Of a stretch of 64,000 nt of DNA, positions 1 through 15,397 are shown one piece after another. The translations under genes were made by a program, and so were the position numbers. Under the pieces are notes generated by a model. The model saw only the letters and a list, made by a program, of their open reading frames with translations. It was not told the DNA's origin and did no database searches. This DNA comes from Aspidapion aeneum (lineage: Eukaryota; Arthropoda; Insecta; Coleoptera; Brentidae): the NCBI GenBank assembly GCA_963576565.1, contig OY755038.1:65407908-65471907 (forward strand), written 5' to 3'. Position 1 is the stretch's first letter. Each line of letters begins with the position of its first letter.

Positions 1-717
1 TCTGGATATCTGATGGTCAACAAACATTCTGGCTCGAAAAAACTTGAAGTTCCATTCTGGAACAAAACAGCAACACTGGATCAGGTACAACATCTTAGAT
101 CAGCTAGTCAGCAACAAACATGGTGAACGATCAGTAGATTCCAAACAGTACTGAAAGAATCAGAATATCAGTGCAGCTTAATAACAACGATAACTTAAAC
201 TAAATGAGGGCAAAATAAAATTGACAAATAAACCGAAAAATATATAGAAATATATAATTTAAACGCACATTGTTCGAAAACTACTATACTAAGGTATATA
301 TTATATACATGCTTTTGCAGAAATTTGTGAAGACAAAAAAAAATGATTTAAGTTAACGTAAATAAATTAAGGGAGTCTCCAAACCAAACCGTTTCCTCCA
401 TAGTGTTAAACAAACACTAGGTACGCAGCAAGAGCTGAGTTTTCACATTGGCCATCTTTGAAACTAAGGGTGAACAGCAGACTCTGTATTGAATTTGGAA
501 AGAAGCATCCAATTGCAGGTTTGCACAGCGACGGTAAGAAGACGTCGATTGTAGTGATGATGGCTGCCTGGCAGATCTAATGACTTTAATGGTGGAATGG
601 CTGCTTGGTTGATTAAACTGTTTGTGGAAGAAATTTGTTGGTTGGTTGAAAACACTTTGCAATAGCTGACCTAAAAATAAAATAATTTTAATACAGGAAA
701 ACAATGTTTTTAATAAC
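1..717. other. A+T-rich sequence, nothing recognised
   Basis: I see no convincing coding sequence, RNA gene or repeat boundary here. Short open frames at about 417-719 on the minus strand have no recognisable motif and overlap one another. Confidence 0.5.
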
Positions 718-803
718 AATAAACCACTACTACTACTATGTCGGTTTAGAACGTTTTTCTACGTTGTCCGACGTCTATTCTCCACCTCCTTCGATCCTGA
801 CAA

Positions 804-2200
804 TCATCTTCTGTCAGATTCTTTTAATCTTTGGATTGACTGTTGCCATTCTACTTTAGGACGTCCTCTTTTTCTGCGCCCTACTGGTTGCCACTCTAGG
901 ACCTGTTTTGGTAATCTTTCGTCGTTCATCCGTTGTACATGGCCATACCATATCAGTTGCCTTTTAGTGATGTCATCCGTTATGCTTCCCTCGATTCCAA
1001 TTCTTTCTTTTATGATCTCATTTCTTATATGATCTGTTCTAGATATTCTCATTGATCTTCTTATTGCAAATATTTCGACACTTTCCATTTTTGCTTTGTA
1101 TTTTTCTGTTACGCAACAAGTCTCTATTCCATACAACAGCGTGCTTTTTGCCATTGTTTCATGTATGTTAAATTTTACATTCTTTCTTATCTCTCTGCTC
1201 CATAAAATACTGTTAAGACATCCAATAACCTTTTTTGCTTTTACTATTCTTTTTTCCAATTCTTTACAGTCTGTTCCTGTCTTATCAAATGTGACACCCA
1301 AGTATACATACTCATTGCATGGAGTTATTGTTTGTCCATTGTCTAGTTCTAACTCACTGGATTCGTTTCCAATACATATGTACTGTGTCTTGTCCACGTT
1401 CACTGTTAGTCCCCACGTTGGTATTCTTCCGTTAACTTTCTCATCATATACTCCATGTCTTCTTTATCATTAGCTACAATTACTTGGTCGTCGGCAAACT
1501 GTAGTGTGTATATAGTAAATCGGTCGTTAAGTTGTATTCCCATGCCGTGCACTTTACGTTTCCAGTTTTTTAGAGTCACTGCGATATATATTTTAAAAAG
1601 AGTTGGAGAGATACAACATCCCTGTCTTAAGCCTTTTGTTACCAGGAATTCTTTTGAAAGTCGATTTCCAATTTTAATTTTAGATTTTGACCCTTTTATC
1701 GCTTTTATGTATGTATGATTGATATTAGTTTGTTCCAACACCGTCCATAATTTTTCTACTGGAACGGTATCATATGCTTTTTGTAGGTCCACAAAGGTAA
1801 CAAGAGTCTCTATATTTCTGGCGCTTCTTTTCTCAATTACTTGTTTAAGACAAAAAACATTATCACGACAAGATCTGCCTGCACGAAACCCACTTTGCTC
1901 TTCTTCTTCTTGTTCATGAAAACCATTCTCTATTAGATCTCTAAGAATCCTACCGTACAATCTACTTAGAGTGCTGGTGACTGAAATTCCCCTGTAATTG
2001 TTACAATCCAGCTTGTTTCCTTTACAATTACATTAATTGAGGATAAGAATGCCATTTTTCAATCATTAGGTACTGGATGTCCGTTTATGCATTGATTGAT
2101 AATATATGTGAGATTTTCGAGTAGTTTCTCTGATCCATATTTGAGCATTTCAGCATATATTCCCCCAGGTCCGCTAGCTTTTCCGGATTTAAGCTTTTTT
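804..2200 (-). pseudogene. Reverse transcriptase remnant of LINE copy 1
   Basis: Reverse transcriptase of an RTE-like LINE, broken into at least three frames. The block at 1406-1960 has the VDLQKAYD motif (first catalytic Asp), the GLRQGCCISP motif and the catalytic FADD. The block at 804-1403 carries the thumb and C-terminal region with the WYGHVQRM and GRRKRGRPK motifs typical of RTE proteins. Compared with the copy at 53859-55346, one base is lost near 1405 (frameshift between FADD and thumb), four codons are missing near 1705, there is a frameshift near 2025, and the last codons (about 815-830) are altered. Only the fragments are recognisable; no product is expected. Confidence 0.88.
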
Positions 2201-2249
2201 ATACTATTCTTTATCACTTCTTTTTCGATGATTACTTCCTCTCCATGTA

Positions 2250-2434
2250 CAGTCGAACCTCTCTAACTCGAACCTCTATAACTCGAACCCCTCTATAACT
2301 CGAACCGTTTAAGCGGTCCCTGCACTTTTTACATGTATTTTAACCTATGTAACTTGAGTTTCTATAACTCGAACTCTCCATAACTCGAACTGTTTTAGTT
2401 GTCCCTTCAGGTTCGAGTTATAGAGGTTCGACTG
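2250..2434. mobile_element. 185-bp pogo/Tigger-like palindromic MITE, copy 1
   Basis: An almost fully self-complementary element runs from CAGTCGAACCTCT to its inverse AGAGGTTCGACTG, with internal TATAACTCGAAC blocks. TA dinucleotides at 2248-2249 and 2435-2436 are the target duplication. The paralogous LINE at about 55375 has the empty site (GTGTAC then TTCTATG), which proves insertion. TA targets and CAGTNGAACCTC termini are typical of the pogo/Tigger/Jerky group of Tc1-mariner elements. There is no coding capacity, so mobilisation in trans is inferred. Confidence 0.9.
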
Positions 2435-3224
2435 TACTTCTATGTCTCTCCTCGGAGAGGCTGTTAGATATTCGAGTCTCGTCTCTTGCAGCAGTCCCTT
2501 GTAGTGTTCTGTCCATTGTTCTGGTTTGATGATCTGGATGTTTACTTTTTCTTTTGTTGGGTTTTTTACTGTAGAAATGAATTTCCATACTTCAGAGCTC
2601 TGCCTACCTCCTACGTGTGTATTTATATCGTGGCATTTGCGCTCAAATATTTAATTTTTGCCTGTGCGTATCAAACTTCTTAGCTGTCTTCTGGTTTCCC
2701 TGTATATTTCTAGGTCTCTTTGCTATTTAGTACTGAGCCATTTCAAGTATGTGCGTTTTTTCTCTTTGACCATTTCCTGTATTTTCTCCGTCCACCACAT
2801 CTTCCTGTTATTTCTATTATCTTGGTATCCAACAGCTTCGTTGCTTTAGCTATGTTTGTATATATCTCTTCAAATGAGTGATTTGTGTTAATTAATTTTG
2901 GATCTAATCGGTTCTGATACAATCTTTGAGTACTTTCGATTTCTAGACTTCAAAAGTTGTATTTTTGATTGTCTTCGATGCACTCTAGGTTTTCATTTTC
3001 TCTAATACTTTCGTCCTTATTTGTTTTTCTTAAAGGGAATAATATTTTTGCTTTTACCAGATGGTGGTCAGATCCACAGGTAACACCACGAAGTGCTCGC
3101 ACATCACACCACTTTAATTGCGAGTGTTGTCCACCTATGGCATAATCAATGATTGATTTAAGATTTCTTGTTGGCTGAATCCAGGTATATCGATGAATAT
3201 CCTTATGTTTAAAAAAACCATTAT

Positions 3225-3732
3225 TTATTTTAGGTTGTGGGTTTCACACAATTGCATCAGGCTCAAGCCATTATCATTTGTTACTTCTTCTCCAAATGGT
3301 CCTATCACTTTGCTCTGGGTTTGTCTACCAGTTCGGCTATTAAAATCGCCAAGCATAACTATTTCTCTGTTATTACCGATTTTGGTGATAGTCTCATCCA
3401 GTTGGTCAAAGAACATTTGTTTTGTAGCTACTCTTTCGTCATCTGATGGTGCGTAGACTGCTATTATGCTTATATTATGTCCAAGCATCTTCATGTTCAC
3501 TCGAAGTATGTTTTCACTAATGCAATCGTAGTCTGTAATTTTATTCTTTAGATTTTTCTTTATTGACAAGGATACCCCTCTGGCTGCTCTGCTTTCTTTT
3601 GGAACTCCAGTGAATATATGGACAAAATTGCCGACACTATTCGTACCTGTTCCTTTCTTTTTTGTCTCTGTGAGTGCAATAATATCGATCTTACAATTCT
3701 GCACTTCAGTTGCAATAATGCCCAACTTTTGA
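3225..3732 (-). pseudogene. APE-type endonuclease remnant of LINE copy 1
   Basis: N-terminal apurinic-like endonuclease domain of the LINE on the minus strand. Visible motifs in order are IDIIALTETK (catalytic Glu), IIAVYAPSDD, and MLGDFNSRTGR (the D-x-N metal and phosphate site). The frame is open from about 3720 down to 3225 and then shifts. The following SDHHL motif, intact in the second copy near 56000, lies in the degraded part here (about 3065-3080). The true N-terminus is missing because the element is truncated near 3732. The enzyme would nick target DNA for target-primed reverse transcription; this copy cannot. Confidence 0.8.
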
Positions 3733-6700
3733 TTTTTTTTTCGCAACTTTTGATAAAAATAAACCAACCTTATGTAAAACAAAATTAATTGTTTAAAAAA
3801 TATATTATTTAAATAAAAAAAAATTGAAAATTTTTTGATTTTATGATTATATCTCATAAATAATGATCAAAAAAACGTGTTTGCATAAAAAAAAAAAATT
3901 AAACAAAGATAAAAGCAAGAAATTACAAACACTAACTGAAATATTAAAATTATTATTTTAAAACTTTAAAATATATTTATACCGAATAAAAAAAAAATAG
4001 GTTTATTTGACAATAATTTATAAAAAATTCAAATACCTTAAGACAAGATTAATTTACAATAACGAGAAAAAAAAAACGTTTAGTTGACAATATTTGACAA
4101 GAAAAAAAGATTTAAAAATTTAAGTTGGTTTATTGTTCTCAGTGTTATAAAAAAAAACAACCCTACCAGGTTTACACAATAAACTTTAAAACAAACATGG
4201 AATATTCTATTGAAACAAAAACAAATCATATAAAAATAACACATGTAATAGAAAGAAAATAACTGAAAATAAATATATGTAAGTTAGCAAAAACAAAAAC
4301 AAAATGATACAAAAACTGAAATACAACTTTTTATCATAGTTAAGATCTTAATGAAACAAATCCACATAGATTTTTTTTTTAAATAGAACAAATTCAAATA
4401 TAATATTTTTTACTAGAACAAATCAAAACATTTTGATTCAATAAAGAACAAATCAAAATAATTCAATATAGAAGATATCAAAATATAATTCAATATAGAA
4501 CAAATCAATAAAAAAAAAATTAATGAACAAATATAAATAGAACAAATCCAGCCAGATGTATATACACATTTTCTTGTTCTACTAAATTTCGCTTTTAGTA
4601 AAAAAATAACATTTTTTAATTTTTGATTGATTTTCGGTGTGACTTTAGTATGTTTGAAAATGATAAGTTGGGTTTCTCATTTCCTAATTAATTTGCATTT
4701 TATTTTATTTTCCAATTATTTGTAAGCTGGTTTTACACAAATTTGAAAAACTAAGAACAGCAGCAAAACAAAGTAGGTTAATATTGATGTCATTGTTTGA
4801 AAATTAGACATCTTTGGTTCAAAATACTTGACTTGTTTTTAAACTTGACCAATTTAGGTTTTTATCGAATTTCATGCGCACGTAGGTGGCGATAGATGAT
4901 TTTAAAGTGCATGAATCAAAACAAACAAAATAAAATAATCTTAGTTGATAATAAAATTTTAAATAAAATTATTTCTTATTATATTCCCATTGAAGCGAAT
5001 GACAAAAAAAGATTGAACAAAAATGACAGTTGATGGTTGCTTCAATCGACCCTTTTTGGTGATATGAAAAGAAAAAAACTCTCTTGGGTGATGAAGTAAT
5101 TTCTCACTTTTCCAAAACTACTAAATAAGAACTATTTAGAATCCAAGCAAGCAAGGGCTTGCTTCGAAATATGCAAAATTAAAAAAAATATATATACTTC
5201 AAAATATTTTAGTTATAATTTACTTTTTCTGATAATTTAATAAGTTGACAAAAAAAAAACAAAACGTATCTTAAACGATAAGGTTCTTTAGATACTGCAA
5301 GACTTAAAATGAGCAAATAATTAAAAAAATAATAATAAAAATAATAATAAATGAAAGAATGCTTGCTAATATACGAAAAATAAACACTGATCTTAGAAAG
5401 ACTAAGTTTTGCGCTAAGTTTTCTTTAAACGATCAACTAGTGATTTAATGATTTGATTATTTACGCAAAAAGTATACATAAATTACTTTTTGTTTATCAT
5501 TAATAGAGGAAATTATGTATAGGCTTTAGTTAATAAAAAAATTACTTAAATATGATAATAGAAATAAAAATAGTACAAAAATAATAATTTAGGTGTTCTT
5601 GATTAGTGCTATGCCTGTGCACTAGCATATTATTTTAATAATGACGTTATAGAGAATATTTTTATTTTATCGATTAACTAGGACAGCAAACAGAAAGGAA
5701 CAAACTAACAAAAAAAAAACAAAACATTTTTAGAAAAAGACAACACATTTTTGTGATTTGTCATAGTTATATAGTCATAGAAAAGTTCTACAAAAACAAT
5801 TTTACTCGTAGAGTAAAAGAGTGGAGAATGTTTTTTGTTTGTTTAAAATAGTGTAGATTTTGAAAAAAAAATATCAAAATTTATCCTCAAAATAGAATTT
5901 ACTTGACTTAAATGGTACAGACTGTACTTAAAGTTCGTATAGTCGAATATTTTCCATATAGGAGAAAAAAACAAAAAATAAAATATTATTTTATTGATAA
6001 ACAATACAAAAATTTAAAAATAGTTTTAAAGAATCAAATGTTATTAATTTAGATAATATTGATTTTATCAAGTTATAATATAATGAGAAGAAAAAAAATA
6101 GAAAAATGTATCTTAGCAATGTTAAGATTGCTTTGATAATATCCAATCCAATGACTTCAAAATGGGAAAAAAATATATATGTACATAAATCGAAAAATTT
6201 TAACCGTTGATGACGTAGTTTTTATTCGGTTTATGGGATATTAGAAAAGTCAGAGTCTAAGCACTGATTAAAAGCAAATGATCCCTATTTAAAAAAAAAC
6301 AAAGCTTTTTGAATTAATGGACTCTCAAATATACTATATATAATCGATTTTACGTTAATACTTTAACCAATAGGTGTTGATTTACTATAACACACATATC
6401 CATCACAAAAGAACAAAACCAAAAGGCATGTGTGGATTTTAACAAAAAATAAAATGATATTTTGTTTTTTTTTTTTAATATTACAAAAGTAAAAAAAACA
6501 ATTAAAAGTTTACAAAATATCTAAAATGTTCTGGTCACTAGAAAAAAAAATGACCAAAATAATAAAAAGCTAAATATTACACTTTTTCCGTGTAACACAA
6601 AAAACAAGATTAAAATTACATATCTGACAGATGATTGATGCAGATATTATCTGAAAAGATACAATTTACTTCTACTAAAGCAAAGTACAAAAGAGATTAA

Positions 6701-7616
6701 ACAATTGGTTTTCACGTATAATAAAAGCTCTGCATAACTCAAGATAGAACTGTGGCATAACGCGATAGAGACACTGTCTCTAAGTCCAGCGATTGTTATG
6801 CCAACTACCAATCTCCACAGCTAATTAGCTATTTTTTTATAAAATTTGTGCTTATGCACTTAGTTTTATGGCAATTAGTTTGACGGGTAACATTTTACAG
6901 AATTAAAGAAATCAGTTGTTTGCTGTACACTAGACATTTTTTATACAAAGATTTTATTTACTTGATTTTAAATATACTCTTCCATTAAGATGTTATATTG
7001 ATTAAAAACTTTCTAGTTCAAATGAGACTTTTTTGTTAGTCTATAGGTGTTATCACTGCTAAAGCCAAAGACAGTGGTTTTATTTATAAAATTTCAAGAC
7101 AAAAGAAAATATATAAATTTCATAATGTAAGTATTACCAAATGACATAAAGATTTGCTTAAACAGCTTATCAACCCTATAAAGTAAAAAGAGTAAAAAGT
7201 TGATTATAAAGTTTTATAATAAAAGAAAATACTTCTTTATTCTGCTGTTTTTGTTTGTTTTTCCAATCTCTGATTATTTCTTGATGTTACTATCTTTTTT
7301 AAAATATCACTGATAAAAATATAACGGTTTTCATTTGATATGGCATGACTCAAGAGTCGTCTAGTCTTATGGTTTGTATCATCTAGGTTTTTCCTTTTCC
7401 TATACCATTAAACACTAAATTTCTAAAAATAACTTTTAGTTACTATCTCAAATATTATCTAATTAACCTATTTTTAACCAAGTCAGAAAAATTGTCCAAA
7501 TGTCTACTGTAAAACCTGCTTTAAAATAATATCCCTTCATCACCTTAACACAGGTTCCAAAAACGTATAGTGACTCTTGTATACCAAATCTAAATCATGT
7601 TTCGTCATAATAAAAG
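3733..7616. other. Long A+T-rich stretch without recognised genes
   Basis: About 3.9 kb very rich in poly-A and poly-T runs, with no open frame that shows a protein motif. I looked for RT, transposase, protease and zinc-finger motifs, tRNA boxes and long inverted repeats and found none I could defend. Confidence 0.5.
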
Positions 7617-9254
<1,638 letters not shown>

Positions 9255-10029
9255 TACTCTTCCAATATATGGGCCCCTAAGCTCACACTAGGTACTATAG
9301 TTATAGTGTACGTGTGAGCTAATATAACTAAAAACTGAAATATATTTTATTCAACTCCAGACTAAATTACCTTTTGTTTGATACCACACAAGCCATGTTT
9401 CGACTTAAACTCAAATTTTTGAAATCTATCCCCACCCTTACAAAAAAAACAAAAACTAAAATGTATTTTGTTAAAATCCGGACTCAATTACCTTTCGTTT
9501 GATATCACACACGCCATATTTTCACATAAACTCTAATTTTTAAAATATACCCCCACCCTTTTTTTTTAAATAAATTAAAATGTATTTTGTTTAACTGCAG
9601 ACTCAATTACCTTTCGTTTAATATCACACACGCCATATTTTCACATAAACTCTAATTTTTGAAATCTACCCCCACCCTTTTATTTGGTTTGAGTTTGGTG
9701 GATTTTGTTCATTTTTAAATGGGACCATCTCGACCCAAGACCCAGTCCAGGTATCAAATTTCATTAAAATCGGTCAAGCGGTTTTTGAGTTATGCGCGTT
9801 AGTCGTTACAGACAGACATACAGACACACAGACCGACAGACAGACACACAGACAGACAGACATACAGACAGACAGACAGACAGACAGACGGCGCAACAAA
9901 AAAGTTTCAAAATCATCTGAAACGCAAAAATATATAAAAAATTTTGAAATCGGGGCAACTTTTTTTTTCTCGAAAAAATTAGGATCACCATAGCTCACAC
10001 TACTATAGTATAGTATATGTGTGAGCTAA
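9255..10029 (+). mobile_element. HINE-like element, copy 2 (short array)
   Basis: A second copy starts directly after copy 1 in the same orientation (TACTCTTCCAATATATGG). It has the same 5' hairpin, three tandem units, core and 3' hairpin ending GTGTGAGCTAA. Its microsatellite (about 9809-9890) is only about 80 bp and is interrupted by CATA, CACA and CCGA variants. Confidence 0.8.
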
Positions 10030-11954
10030 TAGGTACGTACCATTTTAAACTGAAAATTGTATTGTAAAATATAAAATTTATTCAACGACAACGCTTTTGT
10101 CCCCCTAATTAGAAAACATAAGACACTGTGAATTCCACACTTACAGGTAGTGGCCACATTCTGAAGATGGAAAATCACAGGTGTATGACGAAGAAAGAAA
10201 CTAGTCTACATCTTCGTGTTAAATAAATTTTTCGGTCTATTGTTTATCTAGTATAACTCAAAAATGAGTTCCCGACATGACGAAATAGAAAATTACCTAG
10301 ATCTCTTACTGGCATCTACTAGGTGTGACGTCACTGTCTTCATTAACCTACCCTGATATAACTTTTATTCGTTTCAAAGGTAAAGTTTTACCTCTACCTT
10401 GAATAGTTTTTCCCAAATTTAAATTCCCATTTTTACAAAATTATTTGACTTGAAAGAAACCCAAAAATCCAACCCATATATTTTTCCGCTGTTTTAGACC
10501 AGTTCACCTGTAGACCAGGTAAGCTATAATATGACAATTATTAATTCAGTAGTTTTCTTGATAAAGATTGGTTAAAACATTTAACTGACTATAACGTAAC
10601 CCTATGTTCAAAAATTGAGTTCCGATATTAGGAGATACGGCAACAAACAAAACAAATATAGACCAAAAGAACATTTTAATTATAGGTATACCATTGAAAC
10701 ACCCTCTCGAGTGGAGAAGAAAAATTTCCCTAATATACTGTCCAGTTTTCTTCTCATTTTTACCGGACAGTTTAAAATCCAGCTAAAACACTCATTCCAT
10801 AAAAAAACATTTTATAATATAATCTATAATATAATGATACAAACAGCGAAAAAAATTAATTCGCCCTCGTCTTACAAAAAAACAACAAAAGAAAAAAAAA
10901 ACGCGACGATTCCACTTGGCGAATTATTATTGGACTATTGTTTTATAACATTCCTTATACACCAAAAGATGCATATATCGAGCACATATCAATTTTGCCA
11001 TACCATGTAGCCATATCAAAGTTACGTTAAAGGAAAATTCTAGGACGCTTTAATTCAAAAATACTTCCCTCTCACATATTTACTCAACAGATAGTAATAG
11101 ACTTTTGTCATTTATAAAAATATCTCAAAAATTACTAAACAATTTTAGAACAAATAGTTCTTAAAAACTTTCAACTTGATGTGTGTGATGATATCATTTA
11201 CAACGCAATACAAACAATACAATCCTGAAATAAAAAAAATATTAATTGAGTAAAATTTTTGGGGGAAAAGTCCAGAGAATCGTAGACCTCTCAGTTGTCG
11301 GATGTCATGGTCTTCACCTATAAAAGAAAACGAAGTTATAACACTAATTTTATACATGGATTACAAATATAATAAAACTTTTTCGTTAAAACATCATTTA
11401 ATTAATTTTTTATGCCTTTGACATAGTGTTTAGAAACTATTATTTTTCTTTTCATTAAAATCGGTCTCGTAGTTATTAAAAATTTTAACGGAATTATAAA
11501 AAATTTAAATGAGTGCTCATAAATTACGAGGATTAGATGATAATTAAAACTTTTTAGGTAAATAAAAGCAATAAAAGCTCTACGAATGCAAAATTTTAAG
11601 TTCAGATGCTAAGGCATTACTTAATTAATTTATGTTATATATTTTCAATATAATGATTGATAGACTTGCTTTTGCAATGTAGGAGAAAAGATATCTTTAG
11701 TGTCAAAATTGCAAATATTGAAACAAAAAAAAAACTTAAAAACTCAAAACAAAGATTGTCCTTTTTGACATCGACGATCTAATCTAAAAACTCAAGAGAG
11801 AGATTGTCCCTCTCGACTTTCAGATTGATCCAGGATCTAGATTACAGCTTGAGCTATTACAAAAAAAATTAAACTTTTTGGCAAAGAATGGGTAGGGGAT
11901 GAAATGTACTACTACTACTAACTACCTCTAATTCAGAAAAATTTATCGTTTATT
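10030..11954. other. No recognised feature
   Basis: A+T-rich sequence. A 131-codon frame at 10615-11010 starts with TTG, is lysine/asparagine/isoleucine-rich and has no motif. I regard it as chance in A+T-rich DNA. Confidence 0.45.
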
Positions 11955-12364
11955 TAAACAACTACACCTTCCATTCCATTCCAATGGAAAGTGTCGAAAT
12001 GGATGCAATAAGAAAATCAATGAGAATATCCAGAACTGATCATATAAGAAATGAGATCATAAAAGAAAGAATGGGAATCGAGGGAAGCATAACTGATGAC
12101 ATCACTAAAAGGCAACTGATATGATATGCCCATGTACAACGGATGAACGATGAAAGATTACCAAAACAGGTCCTAGAATGGCAACCAATAGGGCGCAGAA
12201 AAAGAGGGCGTCCTAAACTGGAATGGCAGCAGTCAATCCAAAGATCAATGAGTCAAAAAAAAACCTGACTGAAGATGACTGTCATGATCGAAGGAGGTGG
12301 AGAATAGGCGTCGGACAACGTAAAAAAACGGTTCTAAACCGACATAGTAGTAGTAAACAACTAC
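11955..12364 (+). mobile_element. 5'-truncated RTE-like LINE fragment with 11-bp TSD
   Basis: The last about 370 bp of the same LINE family as 727-3732 and 53854-57150, on the plus strand. It begins at the codons for the MESVEMDAIRRS region and runs to the 3' terminus CTAAACCGACATAGTAGTAG. A perfect 11-bp target duplication TAAACAACTAC flanks it (11955-11965 and 12354-12364). About 17 bp (11966-11982) between the duplication and the first LINE base match no other copy and look like filler from target-primed reverse transcription. The frame has a TGG-to-TGA stop at about 12121-12125 and a lost base near 12265, so it is dead. Confidence 0.9.
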
Positions 12365-15300
12365 TGTATAGAGTAAGTCCAACTACAGCAAAATAGTAAT
12401 AACACATTAAAAAACAGTCTTTTGAAAAAAAGAAAGTAAACTCTGATGATAATTGCATAAAAATTATTTCTTTATTAAACAGGATAAGAAGATTACAAAA
12501 ATTAGCACAGAAACGAATGTACTAAATCTTTGGTTACCAAGATATTTACGCACGCAAGTTATTATATTGCTACGACAACTACATTATAGAATCTCTGTGT
12601 GTAAATAACTTAAAACTTTTGAGATTCAGTACTATAATATCCTAAGAATATCCTGGATGTATGTATCTATCCAACATTTTCATGGAACGCAAAGAAAAAA
12701 CAAAAGAATACTGTAAATGAAAAAAAATTCAAATTATCTGTATACTAACTCATTTCGCAGTCAAAACTGTGAAATAATTTGATTAACTGTACAGAGAAAA
12801 CTTAACTGAAAAATAATTTATTACCTTTATGCATAATTACTAGTAAGCGTAAGAAAACATTATATTATTAGCACTTAAAAAAAACATACAGTACGAAGTA
12901 GGCCTATTTGCCAGGCCTTTCTTTTGGGCTACTTTTTGTACGCAGTTGATAAAGATTACTATGATCAAAAGAAATGACATTAACAGATAAAACAAATCAA
13001 AATTATCGAACGAACATTTTCACATATCTTTTAAATCTTAACATGGACAAAAAAAAATACTAACCAATAGGTTTAAGTTTTAGTAGTTGTTTTAAACAAA
13101 AATTAGGGTTTAATGCTCAAATGACACGTTTAAGGTTAACAAAAATAGAAACAAAATTTCATAGCTAATTAGGTTTTAATTACTTCATAGTATAATTTAT
13201 AAAAATTAAATCTAGTATACTCATTGATTTTTAAAAGCAAAAATGATAGATAGAAATTTATGTAAGCTGTTTTCAGTACCTCACTGTACACGCCGGTCTA
13301 TTGTGTAACACTGTGTTTTACACGACGTGGTAGAAACTCATGGTTTAGCCAATATACTTATATATTAACTTAGTAGCAAAATTTTAAGAAGAAGAATGTT
13401 CTAGATCTTAGGAAAATGTACTGATCAACTGTAAAAAGTTTTTATGAAAAACTTTATATCATATAGATATCAAAATACCAATTTTCTTAGTTTGTAAATA
13501 TAAATCTTATATATTTTTTTTAATTTAACGCACAAAAATCGTCACATGAGATGTGGTTACGAGAATATTAGGAATAATGTACATAAGCCATTACTTTCTA
13601 GATTTAGCTGGCAAATCAAAGATTACCGACCGACCTTAATGAAATTTAAATCAAGGAACTGCATTTCTCACTATAGATCTTGTTTCAAAAATATAAATAT
13701 AAATTTTAGTACTCGTAAATGAAGGATCAAAAATTGGAACCCCGTGAGCTTTCAAGCTACCCACGGAAAAATATGAGAGAAACAAAACATTTTTTTCACG
13801 AAAGCTTGTTTGATTTATAAATTCAATATCATAGTTTAGTTGATAGATACCGTAAAGTTAAATGTGAATAGACGTATGAGGCGCGAAACTACGGGAGGGT
13901 AAAAGGAATGAAATTTCCCCCCCCAAATCTTAAAATATATTTGTTTTGGACACACATAATGCCGTGGTCTGGACAATATGCAAAACAGTTCTATGCAATA
14001 TTTATTATAATATTTCCTTCCCCAAATAAAGTTCCTTGATACGCCCCTGTTAGAAAACATTTTTTCCCTAATACGTGTTTATTTTAAAAATTCCAAACCA
14101 TTTGTCTATACCTACTTTCACGCACAAAGAATGCTATATTATCTATTTTGTATGAATAAAGAGGACCCTTTAGAAATGCCCACGTTGTGTTTTATAATTA
14201 TGTTTAGCCAGATGTTTCAATTGGTCTTTTAACAGATTTATCGGTTTACAAGTGGATTATACTTGGAAATAAGAGACCAAAAAATATGAAATTAAATAAC
14301 GGTTTTTTTTTTCGAAACCTTTTTTGGATATTTAAAAAAAAATGCGGCCTAAATAAAAAAAAAGTTTTATTATACTTAAATTGATTCAAGCAAATATACA
14401 GGGTATCCTTTTTGCAACGGTATTTGCAATAATTTTCAAAAATTGATTTAGTTTTTCAAAATAGTTTATTTGCTTGAAACAATACTTTATCACTAATTAA
14501 GTCGTTCAACTAAATTATGTCTCGTTTCCTTACTACTAATCCTATCTAATGATTATTAAGCAAAGGGTTTTATATTTGTCGTTTGATTTTAATTAATTTT
14601 ATAATTAAATTAGCTTATTGGTTATGTTTAACCTAAATTTCCATATTTCCATATTGCGTTTTCTCTTTAACCAGTCTTTAGTTATAAAATAGGAATTATG
14701 ATATATTTATTTTAATAATTATTATTTATGTTAAATAATATTATTTTTATGATTATGTATAAAATTATTACTAACTCAAAATACACGAGTTTTTATTTTA
14801 GGAAAAATATCAAATACCTTTGTCCAATTTCAAAGGTCAAGTCAAATTTAGAAAAATACATTGATTTATCATTATCTTTGGTTAAATTTTAGAAACAATT
14901 ATTAGTACTTCTCCTATATAGTATGGAAAAGAAACTGCTGAGCAATCTTTTTAGGTTATCTGGTGTTTTGGTGTAAATCTACATATTACATCAAACATGG
15001 TACTTTGATCTTATCGAATTTATTTATTTAAATTGTTTATATTTTTAGTTATTTAAAATATTTAATTTTGTATATCTTTTTCATAAAAATCAAAAATGTA
15101 CCTATATAGTCATAAAGACATGGACATGACCCGTAAACTTGGTCTTTTTAATAAAAATTACAAGAAAATATCTTCTAGCTTCAAACTCATTAAAACGATT
15201 TCACTGTCACCAACTATAGTGACATCAAATTATCGTTGTAAAACAAGCAAAAACGGTTACGAAAAACCTTTACTGTGTTAGGACATTGATTTGTGGCTTT

Positions 15301-15397
15301 CTTTAGCCTTATGCAATGAAAATGCTATGAGATTAAGTTTATTACAATACATTTGTTAAATCGATCGTCTTTCTGTCAAACAAATGTATTGTAAACT
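12365..15397. other. Mostly unrecognised A+T-rich sequence
   Basis: No coding sequence or RNA gene supported. The only structured piece is a possible MITE end at about 14035-14049, described separately. Confidence 0.45.
13836..14049 (-). mobile_element. Possible MITE fragment with CAGGGGCGTATC end
   Basis: Read on the minus strand, the sequence from 14049 begins CAGGGGCGTATCAAGGAAC and continues into TTTATTTGGGGAAGG. It resembles the start of the sequence at 63887 (CAGGGGTGGATCTAGAAAC, then TTTATTTTGGGGG). A matching second end and a target duplication were not found, so the left limit is a guess. Confidence 0.35.

Larger units (their letters stand above)
727..3732 (-). mobile_element. Degenerate, 5'-truncated RTE-like LINE (copy 1)
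   Basis: A non-LTR retrotransposon lies on the minus strand, with its 3' end at low coordinates. It is closely similar over its length to the copy at 53854-57150. In sense orientation it ends in a (TAG)n-like simple repeat just after the RT frame, with essentially no 3' UTR, as in RTE-type elements. Similarity to the other copy stops near 3732, so this copy is 5'-truncated and lacks the first endonuclease residues and the 5' UTR. A 9-bp repeat AATAAACCA at 718-726 and 3758-3766 is a possible target duplication, but 25 unexplained bases lie between 3732 and the second copy. Several frameshifts, a 12-bp deletion and one MITE insertion show it is dead. Confidence 0.85.

Noticed and set aside
10140..10235. 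Possible LINE or Penelope-like C-terminal motif (GHILKMENHRC)
   Set aside because: Only about 11 residues, no further similarity on either side, no tail or duplication.
10615..11010. 131-codon frame on the plus strand
   Set aside because: TTG start, A+T-driven composition (Lys, Asn, Ile), no motif, no paralogue in the window.
11738..11830. Short direct repeat (AAAACTCAA...AGATTGTCC) near the LINE fragment
   Set aside because: Two imperfect copies only; no element ends or function can be argued.
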